The translations under genes were made by a program, and so were the position numbers. A DNA stretch of 61,563 bases, from positions 1 to 61,563 of IMG/VR virus record IMGVR_UViG_3300044678_000872; one strand, written 5' to 3'. The stretch is from a virus. Shown here in pieces: positions 18,347 to 25,918 of this stretch (the first letter of the stretch is position 1; each line of letters opens with the position of its first letter). The notes beneath the pieces are model-generated. The model was not told where the DNA came from and did not search any database. It saw only the letters and a program-made list of their open reading frames with translations.

Positions 18347-18816
18347 TGGCAAAGGTTATTATTCCTTTAGAAGAATTGCCACCACCAAATCGTGACGGAA
18401 CCCATGTTGTAAGATTTAGAATAATTACTGACGGTAGAGCAAGCATTTCAGAGTGGTCTAAACTTTTTAGAATGCAAAGTATTGGTCAGATAAGTGATGG
18501 TCTAGTATCCGCTAACTTAACAGTATTAAAAGTAGGTGGTCCATATGAAGTAAGATGGACACCGAGCATTGAAACTTTAGCATCAACTTCTGCATCAGCA
18601 AGTGTCAATAGTTATGATATATTTGTAGATGAAAATGATGGGAATGGATTAAAATATTACTCTAGAGTAAATACAAACTCAGTAACTGTATATAGTGATA
18701 CAACAACTAGCATTAGAGTATATGGTCAGTTACCAACACATCCAACTCCACCAATTACATCTCTTGCATTAAAAGAAACATTTGGAGTTTTTGATACAGG
18801 GATGATTAGTTTATGA
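18346..18816 (+). CDS. small tail protein with Fn3-like domain
   Basis: A 156-residue protein. Residues about 65-145 (VGGPYEVRWTPSIET, SYDIFVDENDG, YYSRVNTNSVTVYS, SIRVYGQLP) have the strand pattern of a fibronectin type III fold, common in tail-tip decorations. ATG overlaps the previous stop and its own stop overlaps the next ATG. Fold assignment is by eye. Confidence 0.45.
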   Translation: MAKVIIPLEELPPPNRDGTHVVRFRIITDGRASISEWSKLFRMQSIGQISDGLVSANLTVLKVGGPYEVRWTPSIETLASTSASASVNSYDIFVDENDGNGLKYYSRVNTNSVTVYSDTTTSIRVYGQLPTHPTPPITSLALKETFGVFDTGMISL

Positions 18817-21086
18817 GTGGATCCTATCCAAAAGTATTCGATACATCAACAAATCAATGGACAAATCTTCTTGATGAAAATTTTACAATAGATGCTATTG
18901 GTGGTATTACATCAGCAAGTCCTCAAGCAGATGATATTTTTAGATATGTTTCAGCATCTGGTGAATACATAAATACACCACTTGTTGCTGTTTTAGAAGG
19001 AAAGGATATATCAATAAATACTATTAATGCTGGTAGTGGATCGGTAGTCGGTAGTTTAATAATGGGAAGTGGGTCCGTATCTGGAAACTTATCTGTAGGA
19101 AGTACTTTAACAGTTGGTGGAGTATTAATTAGTGGCGGAGGAGGCTCTGGAAGTGTTAGCAATGAACAAATTCAAGACGGAGCAGCACCCTTATTTAATC
19201 ACGCATTTCATACTAACATAACAGCAACTTATGATGACGCAAATAACAGAGTTTTACTTTCAACTTCAGCAAGCCCAACAACAGAAAATATTCAAGATGT
19301 TGTTGCTCCATTATTAAACCATGCTTTTCATACTAACGTAACAGCAACTTACGATGACGCAAATAACAGAGTTTTACTTAATTCAACTGCAGCAAATACA
19401 ACAGAACAGATTCAAGACGCTGCAGCATTATTATTAGATCACGCGTTTCATACAAGAGTAACTGCAGTATATGACGATGTAAACAATAGGGTACTATTAA
19501 CATCTAGTGCATCAGCAACTATATCATCAGAAGACATTCAAGACGCAACATCACCTTTATTTGATCACGCTTTTCACACCAACATAACAGCAACCTATGA
19601 TGATGCAAACAATAGAATTTTACTAGCAGCAAGCCTACCATCTGGAACAACTGGACAAACTAATTTTTATGACGTTGTAAGAGATTATGCAGTTGTTGCT
19701 GGAGAAGCAAATTCAACAACTAAAATTCAAAATGCTTTAAATGCAGCAAGAGACGCGGGTAGTGGAATAGTTTACATTCCAGCAGGAACTTATAATTTAC
19801 AAAGTACTTTAAGAATATACACTGGAACAACACTATACTTAACCCCTAAAACAGTAATGTTTAGACAGTTTGCAGATACAGCAATGCTTGTTAATGGTGA
19901 CTCAGGTGCAAGTTATTCTGGATATTCTGGTCAAAGCAATATAAGGATTATTGGTGGTATTTGGGAATCAAGAGGACAGGCTTATCCAATTGATCCAGCC
20001 ATGGGTATTAGTATTGGTCATGCAACAGATGTAATTATTCAAGATTTAACTATATCAAATATTGGTGGATACCATGCTATTGAAATTAACTCTAGTAAAA
20101 ATGTTAGAATACAAAATTGTAGATTTGTTGGATATGTTAATACAGGAAGTCGTGGATATTCAGAAGCAATTCAGATTGATTTAGCAAAAAGTTCAGGAGT
20201 TTTTGGTGCATTTGGTTCATATGATAATACTCCTTGTGAAGATGTTATTATTCAAGGATGTTATTTTGGAGCATCTGGGACTGCTGGAACTACAGCGTGG
20301 GCAACTGGTATAGGAACACATAGTTATACAGCAACTTATTATCATAAATATTGTAAATTTATTGATAACACATTTGAAGGATTAACTGAATATGCTATTA
20401 GAACATTCAACATGTATAGTGATTTGCTCATTAGAGGAAATACAATTAAAAATTGTTTTGGTGGAATAGCAATAGGACCAGACGCTGGTGGAACTGAAGT
20501 TTCTCCTGGCATAACAGTAAACTATGCTGAGCCAGACGGTCCAGATATGCTTTTGTATGCAGATGGTCATACATCTTATAACATTACAATTGCAGACAAT
20601 ATTATTGACAATAGTGGAACTACAGGAACAAATGGTATATGGGTAATAGATGCAGAAAATGTGAATATAACAAATAATACGATTAAAGGTATAACTAGAT
20701 CTGGAAGTAATTTAGCAGACGGCATTCTTTTTGTTGGGGTAAAAAATGGAATAATATCTAATAATTTATTACAAGATATAGGAGACGATGGAATAGATCT
20801 TAGAGCAAGTTCTTTAAATATTCTGGTATCTAATAATGTTACTAGAAACGTATCTAAAACCACAAATAATACTTTTCGTCATATATACCTTAGTGAATCA
20901 ACTAGTAATTGTTCTATAATTGGAAATAGAGGGTATAGAAGCAGTGGAAATATAGCACTTAATGGACTTCATTTTACAGGTACTACAAGTGTTATAAAGT
21001 TTTTTGGAAATTTCTTTGGATCTTCTGCAACAAATGCAGTAAGTAATGCATCCACTGGATCAAGCGATTTAGCCACTAATGGCTAA
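18813..21086 (+). CDS. tailspike with N-terminal repeats and pectate-lyase-like beta helix
   Basis: A 757-residue protein. Residues about 117-275 hold four tandem repeats with cores IQD, HAFHTN and YDDANNRVLL. From about residue 285 there is a Pectate_lyase_3-type start (FYDVVRDYAVVAGE, IQNALNAARDAGSG, VYIPAGTYNL), then a parallel beta-helix with repeated N-rich rungs (VIIQDLTISNIGG, NVRIQNCRF, NVNITNNTIKGI). Such spikes bind and often cleave surface glycans; I cannot see which catalytic residues apply. It is the best candidate for the receptor-binding or depolymerase protein and completes the tail fibre cluster. Confidence 0.75.
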   Translation: MSGSYPKVFDTSTNQWTNLLDENFTIDAIGGITSASPQADDIFRYVSASGEYINTPLVAVLEGKDISINTINAGSGSVVGSLIMGSGSVSGNLSVGSTLTVGGVLISGGGGSGSVSNEQIQDGAAPLFNHAFHTNITATYDDANNRVLLSTSASPTTENIQDVVAPLLNHAFHTNVTATYDDANNRVLLNSTAANTTEQIQDAAALLLDHAFHTRVTAVYDDVNNRVLLTSSASATISSEDIQDATSPLFDHAFHTNITATYDDANNRILLAASLPSGTTGQTNFYDVVRDYAVVAGEANSTTKIQNALNAARDAGSGIVYIPAGTYNLQSTLRIYTGTTLYLTPKTVMFRQFADTAMLVNGDSGASYSGYSGQSNIRIIGGIWESRGQAYPIDPAMGISIGHATDVIIQDLTISNIGGYHAIEINSSKNVRIQNCRFVGYVNTGSRGYSEAIQIDLAKSSGVFGAFGSYDNTPCEDVIIQGCYFGASGTAGTTAWATGIGTHSYTATYYHKYCKFIDNTFEGLTEYAIRTFNMYSDLLIRGNTIKNCFGGIAIGPDAGGTEVSPGITVNYAEPDGPDMLLYADGHTSYNITIADNIIDNSGTTGTNGIWVIDAENVNITNNTIKGITRSGSNLADGILFVGVKNGIISNNLLQDIGDDGIDLRASSLNILVSNNVTRNVSKTTNNTFRHIYLSESTSNCSIIGNRGYRSSGNIALNGLHFTGTTSVIKFFGNFFGSSATNAVSNASTGSSDLATNG
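19164..19628 (+). repeat. four in-frame repeats in the tailspike gene
   Basis: Copies begin near 19164, 19284, 19404 and 19530, a period of 120-126 bp. Each encodes IQD, then about 10 residues later HAFHT, then YDD.NNR.LL. The DNA copies are similar but not identical, so the repeats have diverged while keeping the protein core. Confidence 0.85.
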
Positions 21087-21088
21087 CA

Positions 21089-21097
21089 TGATATACT
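21089..21097 (+). promoter_or_regulatory. extended -10 element (TGATATACT)
   Basis: TGA-TATACT lies 10 nt before the ATG at 21107, with GGAGG in between. Transcription from it would start at or after the ribosome site, so either the message is nearly leaderless or the match is fortuitous. Confidence 0.35.
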
Positions 21098-21106
21098 GGA
21101 GGTATT

Positions 21107-21529
21107 ATGGCAGCAATATCACTACCTGAACGTGGACAACCACTAGACGTAAACTATATTTACGACATAGTAAGTCAGGTTAATTCTATTGAAAACAGAA
21201 TAGCGGTTAGAAACACGTCTGTTTCAAATATAAATGGTAATACTGATACCACAAGCAATCTTAGATTTTATGCACAACAACAGGCTTTAATTACAAGCGA
21301 ATCAAAAGCCAACACTACTGAAACAATTACGTTTACATATCCAGTGTTTAAGTTTGCCCCTGTTGTAACAGCAACAGTAGTAAACAGATCTGGATCAACC
21401 TATGGTGACGATGTTATATGCACCTTAAGAAATATAACAACTTCAACAGCGGCAGTAGTAGTTAGATTTAACTCTGCTGGAAAAGTTGACCTTTTGGTTA
21501 ACCTGGTAGCAGTGGGCATACCTAACTAA
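21107..21529 (+). CDS. small tail/receptor-binding-type protein
   Basis: A 140-residue protein at the end of the tail cluster. Residues about 1-35 (LPERGQPLDVNYIYDIVSQVNSIE) look like a helical trimerisation or attachment segment. Residues 65-140 (ETITFTYPVFKFAPVVTATV, VVVRFNSAGKVDLLVNLVAVG) resemble an H-type-lectin-like sandwich often found at fibre ends. A GGAGG ribosome site precedes the ATG. Role inferred. Confidence 0.45.
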   Translation: MAAISLPERGQPLDVNYIYDIVSQVNSIENRIAVRNTSVSNINGNTDTTSNLRFYAQQQALITSESKANTTETITFTYPVFKFAPVVTATVVNRSGSTYGDDVICTLRNITTSTAAVVVRFNSAGKVDLLVNLVAVGIPN

Positions 21530-21533
21530 TTTA

Positions 21534-21542
21534 TGATATACT
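21534..21542 (+). promoter_or_regulatory. extended -10 element (TGATATACT), nearly leaderless gene
   Basis: TGA-TATACT ends 9 nt before the ATG at 21551, and there is no ribosome site. It would begin the early/replication transcription unit with a leader of only a few bases. Confidence 0.5.
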
Positions 21543-21550
21543 TTTGAACC

Positions 21551-21769
21551 ATGGCACAAATAGTAAATCAAGAATATTTAATCTGTAGCAAATGCTCTGG
21601 CAGAATGCTAGTAGATAGAGTATTTCTATCTTATGATCATCTAGAGGTATACTGCTTGGTTTGTGGAAAAAGAGAGATGTTTAATCATCCAGATAAGCAT
21701 GGAGAAGTTCCAAGATGGATAATGAAAGTAGAGAAAGCCAGGTTAAAAATAACTGGCAACAGCCTATAA
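21551..21769 (+). CDS. zinc-ribbon protein
   Basis: A 72-residue protein with two CxxC knuckles (CSKC near residue 13 and CLVC near 36), which should bind one zinc ion. It opens the replication region, so it may act on transcription or DNA, but no known family is clear. It has no ribosome site and starts about 9 nt after a -10 element. Its last 55 nt overlap the next gene. Confidence 0.6.
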   Translation: MAQIVNQEYLICSKCSGRMLVDRVFLSYDHLEVYCLVCGKREMFNHPDKHGEVPRWIMKVEKARLKITGNSL

Positions 21770-22260
21770 AGCCAAGTTCAAAGATATTTTTTTTAAATAA
21801 AGATATTGTTAGATTGGTACATACAAACAGGGCTAATAACATTTGTGTTGTATATAATTTTATAAAAGATAAAGAGCAAACCTTACTATATTCTGATTTT
21901 AAAAAGCATAGAAAAAAAGCATACACAGTTAAAAATATGTTAAAAATATTTGGTAGATCAAGAATACAACTAGAAAGATGGATTAAAAAAGAACTTGTTT
22001 TGCCCCCAACAGGTGCTGTAGTTGGAGGAAAAAGAGTATTTGGAGAAATGGCATATTATTCAGAAGAAGACATCTTTACAATTCGTGATGTTCTTGCTAC
22101 AATACATACAGGAAGACCAAGGAAAGATGGAAGAATTAATTCAAGAAAAAATGTTCCTACAGAAAAGGACTTGCGTTCTTTGCTTGGAGATGCTATGATG
22201 TTATATACCAAAACAAAAAGTGGGGAATTTATCCCTATTTGGACAGAAGAAACGTGGTGA
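21715..22260 (+). CDS. MerR-type helix-turn-helix DNA-binding protein
   Basis: A 181-residue protein. Residues about 65-125 (YTVKNMLKIFGRSRIQLERWI, LVLPPTGAVVGGKRVF, MAYYSEEDIFTIRDVL) fit a MerR-like winged helix: helix-turn-helix, a wing with GKRVF, then the Y(S/T)EEDI helix. The C-terminus is basic. It could regulate phage genes or act in replication near the helicase. The start used overlaps the previous gene by 55 nt; a later start is possible. Confidence 0.6.
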   Translation: MDNESRESQVKNNWQQPIKPSSKIFFLNKDIVRLVHTNRANNICVVYNFIKDKEQTLLYSDFKKHRKKAYTVKNMLKIFGRSRIQLERWIKKELVLPPTGAVVGGKRVFGEMAYYSEEDIFTIRDVLATIHTGRPRKDGRINSRKNVPTEKDLRSLLGDAMMLYTKTKSGEFIPIWTEETW

Positions 22261-22263
22261 ATT

Positions 22264-22464
22264 ATGTCTGACAAGACAACGGTATCGGTAACACTTGGTT
22301 ATACTTTAAATTTAGGAAATTTTCAAAGTTTGAGACTAGATCTAGGATGCACTGACTTCCTTCGTGAAGGCGAAGATGAAGACAAGGCTATGGAAAGAGT
22401 ATATAACTTTATTGAAAATAAACTAGTTAATAAAATTGAGGAAGCCAAGAAAGAACTAGAGTAG
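22264..22464 (+). CDS. small conserved-type protein
   Basis: A 66-residue protein with a beta N-terminus (TVSVTLGYTLNLGNFQSLRLDLG) and an acidic helical end. It is of a kind common in actinophage replication clusters, but I do not know its role. The stop overlaps the next GTG. Confidence 0.5.
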   Translation: MSDKTTVSVTLGYTLNLGNFQSLRLDLGCTDFLREGEDEDKAMERVYNFIENKLVNKIEEAKKELE

Positions 22465-22769
22465 TGGCACAGAAGCAATTACGACATGCATTACTTACAA
22501 GATATAAAAAATTGGCTATTTCTAATAGCATTGATTCTAATATTAATATTCACATAGAGCAGTGGGCTGCCGATTCTTTAATTGAGTCATATGGTTTAGA
22601 TATGTGCTATGAGTTGTTAGATTATTATTTTAGAATATCAGAGACTCCTAGTTGGAAATGGTTTGCTAATAACGCAGATAAGTTATACAAGAACTTGCAA
22701 GGTAAGAAAGAAGATGATAGAATTAGGACAGTACTTCGTGAACAAGCAAAAGATTGGTTAAATAAATAA
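22464..22769 (+). CDS. small protein next to the helicase, possible loader
   Basis: A 101-residue basic protein starting with GTG inside the previous stop (TAGTG). It has Trp/Tyr-rich helices (CYELLDYYFRI, PSWKWFANNADKLY). Its place one base before the DnaB-like helicase suggests a helper of helicase loading; no motif proves this. Confidence 0.45.
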   Translation: MAQKQLRHALLTRYKKLAISNSIDSNINIHIEQWAADSLIESYGLDMCYELLDYYFRISETPSWKWFANNADKLYKNLQGKKEDDRIRTVLREQAKDWLNK

Positions 22770-23995
22770 TGTCAGCAGAATTAGAAGGTAAAGTATTATC
22801 TGCTGTATTAAAAGATAAACAAGTACACATATTATTACAAGCAAATCCAGATGCTTTGTTTAAAACCCATAAAGATGTTTGGGATTTTATTAGAACATAT
22901 CAAGAACAAAATAGTACAGTTCCGCCAATTAATTTGGTAATAGAAAAATTTAGAGATTTTAATCCTCTTGGAGAAATTGGTGGTACAAAACACCATTTAG
23001 AAGAATTAAGAACAGAACATTTACAAAGTAGTTTAAGTAATGTACTCATGGATACAGCGGGAAAGTTAAAGTTAAATCAGCCAGTAGAAGCATTAAATAG
23101 TATTATTTCTAAAACTGCTGATCTAAAAAGAATTACTGCAGAAATTAGAGACATTGATGCTGTAGATGTAGATGATGCTGTAGCATATTATGAGCACGTA
23201 AAGGAGATGCATGATAAAGGTATTCACGGTATTCAAACAGGGCTTGCAGGTTTTGACAACTATCTTCCTGCGGGTATTACTGCTGGTCAGTTTGGCATTC
23301 TTCTTGCTTATCCTGCTATTGGTAAGTCTTGGCTCGCACTTTTTATGGCTGTTCAAGCATGGAAGAATGGAAGAAAACCATTATTTATCTCGTTAGAAAT
23401 GACAGAGTCAGAGGTTCGTAATCGTGCTTATACAATTATGGGTCAAGGAATGTGGTCTCATAGAAAACTAAGTTCTGGAATTGTAGATACTGAATCATTT
23501 AAGAATTGGGGAAAGACTCACTTAGAAAGAATGCCATCATTTCACATTGTTTCTAATGATGGACTAGGAGAAGTGTCTCCATCAATTTTGCGGGGTAAGA
23601 TAGATCAATATAATCCTGATATAGTATTCGTTGACTATATTCAATTAATGCAATCAAATAATTATACTGATAATGAAGTAGTAAAAATTAAAAATATATC
23701 TAGAGAATTAAAGATCCTTGCTATATCTGCACAGGTTCCTATAGTTGCAATTGCTTCTGCTACCCCAGATGATGCTACAGACATGTATACAGTTCCGTCA
23801 TTAGGGCAGGTAGCCTGGTCTAGACAGTTAGCCTATGATGCTGATTGGGTATTGGCATTAGGTCGTGCAGCAGGAAGTAGTATTTTAGAGTGCGTATTTA
23901 GAAAGAATAGGCATGGATTTTGTGGAGATTTTATGATTGATATTGATTTTGATAGCGGTAGGTTTATGTATAAAGATAATGAGCCTTCTTCATAA
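22769..23995 (+). CDS. replicative DNA helicase, DnaB-like
   Basis: A 408-residue protein with a DnaB-like N-terminal helical domain (1-120) and a RecA-like C-terminal motor. The Walker A is YPAIGKSW near residue 180, Walker B is DIVFVDYIQLMQ near 285, and a VAWSRQLAYDADWVLALGR stretch contains the arginine-finger and sensor region. It unwinds DNA at the fork, driven by nucleotide hydrolysis, together with the primase encoded 260 bp downstream. Slightly shorter than bacterial DnaB (about 470). Confidence 0.9.
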   Translation: MSAELEGKVLSAVLKDKQVHILLQANPDALFKTHKDVWDFIRTYQEQNSTVPPINLVIEKFRDFNPLGEIGGTKHHLEELRTEHLQSSLSNVLMDTAGKLKLNQPVEALNSIISKTADLKRITAEIRDIDAVDVDDAVAYYEHVKEMHDKGIHGIQTGLAGFDNYLPAGITAGQFGILLAYPAIGKSWLALFMAVQAWKNGRKPLFISLEMTESEVRNRAYTIMGQGMWSHRKLSSGIVDTESFKNWGKTHLERMPSFHIVSNDGLGEVSPSILRGKIDQYNPDIVFVDYIQLMQSNNYTDNEVVKIKNISRELKILAISAQVPIVAIASATPDDATDMYTVPSLGQVAWSRQLAYDADWVLALGRAAGSSILECVFRKNRHGFCGDFMIDIDFDSGRFMYKDNEPSS

Positions 23996-24002
23996 ATAAC
24001 GT

Positions 24003-24011
24003 TGATATAAT
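24003..24011 (+). promoter_or_regulatory. extended -10 promoter with leaderless start
   Basis: TGA-TATAAT ends at 24011 and the ATG of the next gene is at 24018, exactly 7 nt on, the usual distance to the first transcribed base. There is no ribosome site. No -35 match. Confidence 0.65.
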
Positions 24012-24017
24012 TATGGT

Positions 24018-24332
24018 ATGTCGTATAGCCATAAAAAAATACAACAGTTTTACTTAGAAGGTGAAATCTTTGATGATTCTCATATCTCTAGGTTAAAAGA
24101 TCAATATGTATTTATGCTTGTAAACGGCATGAGAAGTAAAGGATATGTTCCTAGATATGATATTGACACAGACTTTACTATAAGTTATAATGGTAAGACA
24201 TTTGATTTTAAATTATCAGTTTATGGGGTTTATGTTGGAAAGGTTAAAGCAAAATGCATTCTAGGCATAGACAAAAATACGACAATAATGTTGAATACTA
24301 CACAGAAACTCAGATCAGAAGAAGTCTTTTAG
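24018..24332 (+). CDS. small protein of unknown function before primase
   Basis: A 104-residue protein with KLSVYGVYVGKVKAKCILGID as a central beta region. I recognise no family. Its ATG is at the predicted transcription start, so the message is leaderless. The last 79 nt overlap the primase start, an unusually large overlap for this window. Confidence 0.5.
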   Translation: MSYSHKKIQQFYLEGEIFDDSHISRLKDQYVFMLVNGMRSKGYVPRYDIDTDFTISYNGKTFDFKLSVYGVYVGKVKAKCILGIDKNTTIMLNTTQKLRSEEVF

Positions 24333-25207
24333 CCTCTGGCATAGAGATAGTTTCAGAAGTAGATATAGACTTTATTATATTTTGTCCATTTCATAATAAC
24401 TCAAGAACACCTGCTGGAGAAATTCACAAAACAAACGGAATGTTTTATTGCTTTGCTTGTCAGGAAACTAAAGAACTAACAGAAGTTATAATGCAAGCCT
24501 CTGGTAGATCATACTTTGAAGCAGCAAGACTTATAGACTCTAAGTCTGATAATAAAAATTTAGTTGAGGTATTGCAAGAAACATTAGATAAGATTGTAGA
24601 GTTTCAAGAGTATGATTTATCTATGATAGAAAGATTAAATGAGAATGCTTTAAACTCTAGTAGAGCAGCAACATATTATAAGTCTAGGAAGATAACTAAA
24701 GATAGTGTATTAAAATATAAACTTGGATTTTCAGAAAAACAAGATATGGTTACTATACCTGTTTATTCTCCAGATGGATTATGTTTAGGGTTTGTTGGAA
24801 GATCCATAGAGGGAAAAGTTTTTAAAAATACTCCTGGTCTTCCTAAAAGTAAAACTTTATTTAATTTACAAAGGGCAAAAAGACACGATAAGGTTTTTGT
24901 TGTAGAGTCTTCATTTGATGCTATTAGACTAGAGCAAGTAGGGGTGCATGCAGTAGCAACACTTGGAGCAACAATATCTAAAGAACAAAGAAAACTTTTA
25001 AAACAATATTTTAATCAGGTTATTGTTTTAGGAGATAATGATGAGGCTGGACAAAATATGTCTAAAAAAATGATATCTTTTTTTGGATCAGGATGCATAG
25101 CACCAACGCTTCCAGAGGGAATAAAAGATGTGTCAGATTTATCAGACGAAGATTTAAAAAACTTTGTAAATAGATTTGACGACATGCTGTCCACTGTGCT
25201 ACAATAA
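24254..25207 (+). CDS. DNA primase, DnaG type
   Basis: A 317-residue protein. Near residues 44-72 a CHC2-type zinc finger (CPFH ... CFAC) for template binding; near 215-275 a Toprim domain with VVESSFDAIR, ATLGATIS and LGDNDEAG, which carries the metal-binding acidic residues. It makes RNA primers for the phage polymerase. It lacks a clear helicase-interaction C-terminal domain and is half the length of bacterial DnaG (about 580), which is normal for phages. Overlaps the previous gene by 79 nt. Confidence 0.88.
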   Translation: MHSRHRQKYDNNVEYYTETQIRRSLLASGIEIVSEVDIDFIIFCPFHNNSRTPAGEIHKTNGMFYCFACQETKELTEVIMQASGRSYFEAARLIDSKSDNKNLVEVLQETLDKIVEFQEYDLSMIERLNENALNSSRAATYYKSRKITKDSVLKYKLGFSEKQDMVTIPVYSPDGLCLGFVGRSIEGKVFKNTPGLPKSKTLFNLQRAKRHDKVFVVESSFDAIRLEQVGVHAVATLGATISKEQRKLLKQYFNQVIVLGDNDEAGQNMSKKMISFFGSGCIAPTLPEGIKDVSDLSDEDLKNFVNRFDDMLSTVLQ

Positions 25208-25248
25208 TATAACGCTCATATACAGAGCAAATACTAAGGAGAAAAAGT

Positions 25249-25899
25249 ATGTCAATTATTAAAGGGTTAAAGAATATCGAAGCAGTTATTGATAAACCAA
25301 AATCAAATGCTTCAGGAGAAAAAGTAACTTGGCTTAAGTTAGAAGATGGTCAAAGTTCTCAAATAAGATTCGTTAGCGAATTAGATGCAGACTCCCCACA
25401 CTATGAAGAAAAGCGTGGCGTTGCAATTGTTGTAAGTGAACACTCAAATCCAGATGACTATAAACGTAAAGCAGCATGTACTGCTGATACACAAGGTCGT
25501 TGTTTTGGATGTGAAATGTTTAGAAAGAATCCAAAAGGTGGTTGGAGAGCACGTCTTCGTTTCTACTGTAACGTATTAGTAGATAATGGAATTGATGCAC
25601 CTCATATTGCTGTTTGGAGTATGGGTGTAAGCAAGGCTGCAACATTTAACACAATTAGAGAATACATGTCAGATTCAACCAGTATCTCAAATATGGTTTG
25701 GAAATTAAAAAGAAATGGAAAAGGAACAGAAACAAATTATGTTCTACTTCCAATGAAACAAGATTCAGAACCATTTAACTGGGGATCATATGAATACCCT
25801 AATCTTGAAAAAGTTGTTAGAGAAGTTCCGTATGCAGAACAAGAAAACTTCTTTATTGGCTTTAGTAATGAAGCAACCTCAGCGTCTGTTGACTGGTAA
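25249..25899 (+). CDS. putative single-stranded DNA-binding protein with zinc motif
   Basis: A 216-residue protein between primase and polymerase. Residues about 25-110 (TWLKLEDGQSSQIRFVSELD, WRARLRFYCNVLVDNG) look like an OB-fold interrupted by a Cys motif (C...GRCFGCEM), as in T4 gp32-like binding proteins. The C-terminus is acidic-aromatic (SASVDW), typical of ssDNA-binding proteins that recruit partners. A strong AAGGAG site precedes it. A separate bacterial-type SSB is encoded at 38699. Function is inferred. Confidence 0.55.
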   Translation: MSIIKGLKNIEAVIDKPKSNASGEKVTWLKLEDGQSSQIRFVSELDADSPHYEEKRGVAIVVSEHSNPDDYKRKAACTADTQGRCFGCEMFRKNPKGGWRARLRFYCNVLVDNGIDAPHIAVWSMGVSKAATFNTIREYMSDSTSISNMVWKLKRNGKGTETNYVLLPMKQDSEPFNWGSYEYPNLEKVVREVPYAEQENFFIGFSNEATSASVDW

Positions 25900-25918
25900 G
25901 TAACTGAAAGGCTATGGC

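Noticed and set aside
19164-19628. CRISPR array
   Set aside because: The repeats are in frame, diverged and adjoining without unique spacers; they encode protein repeats.
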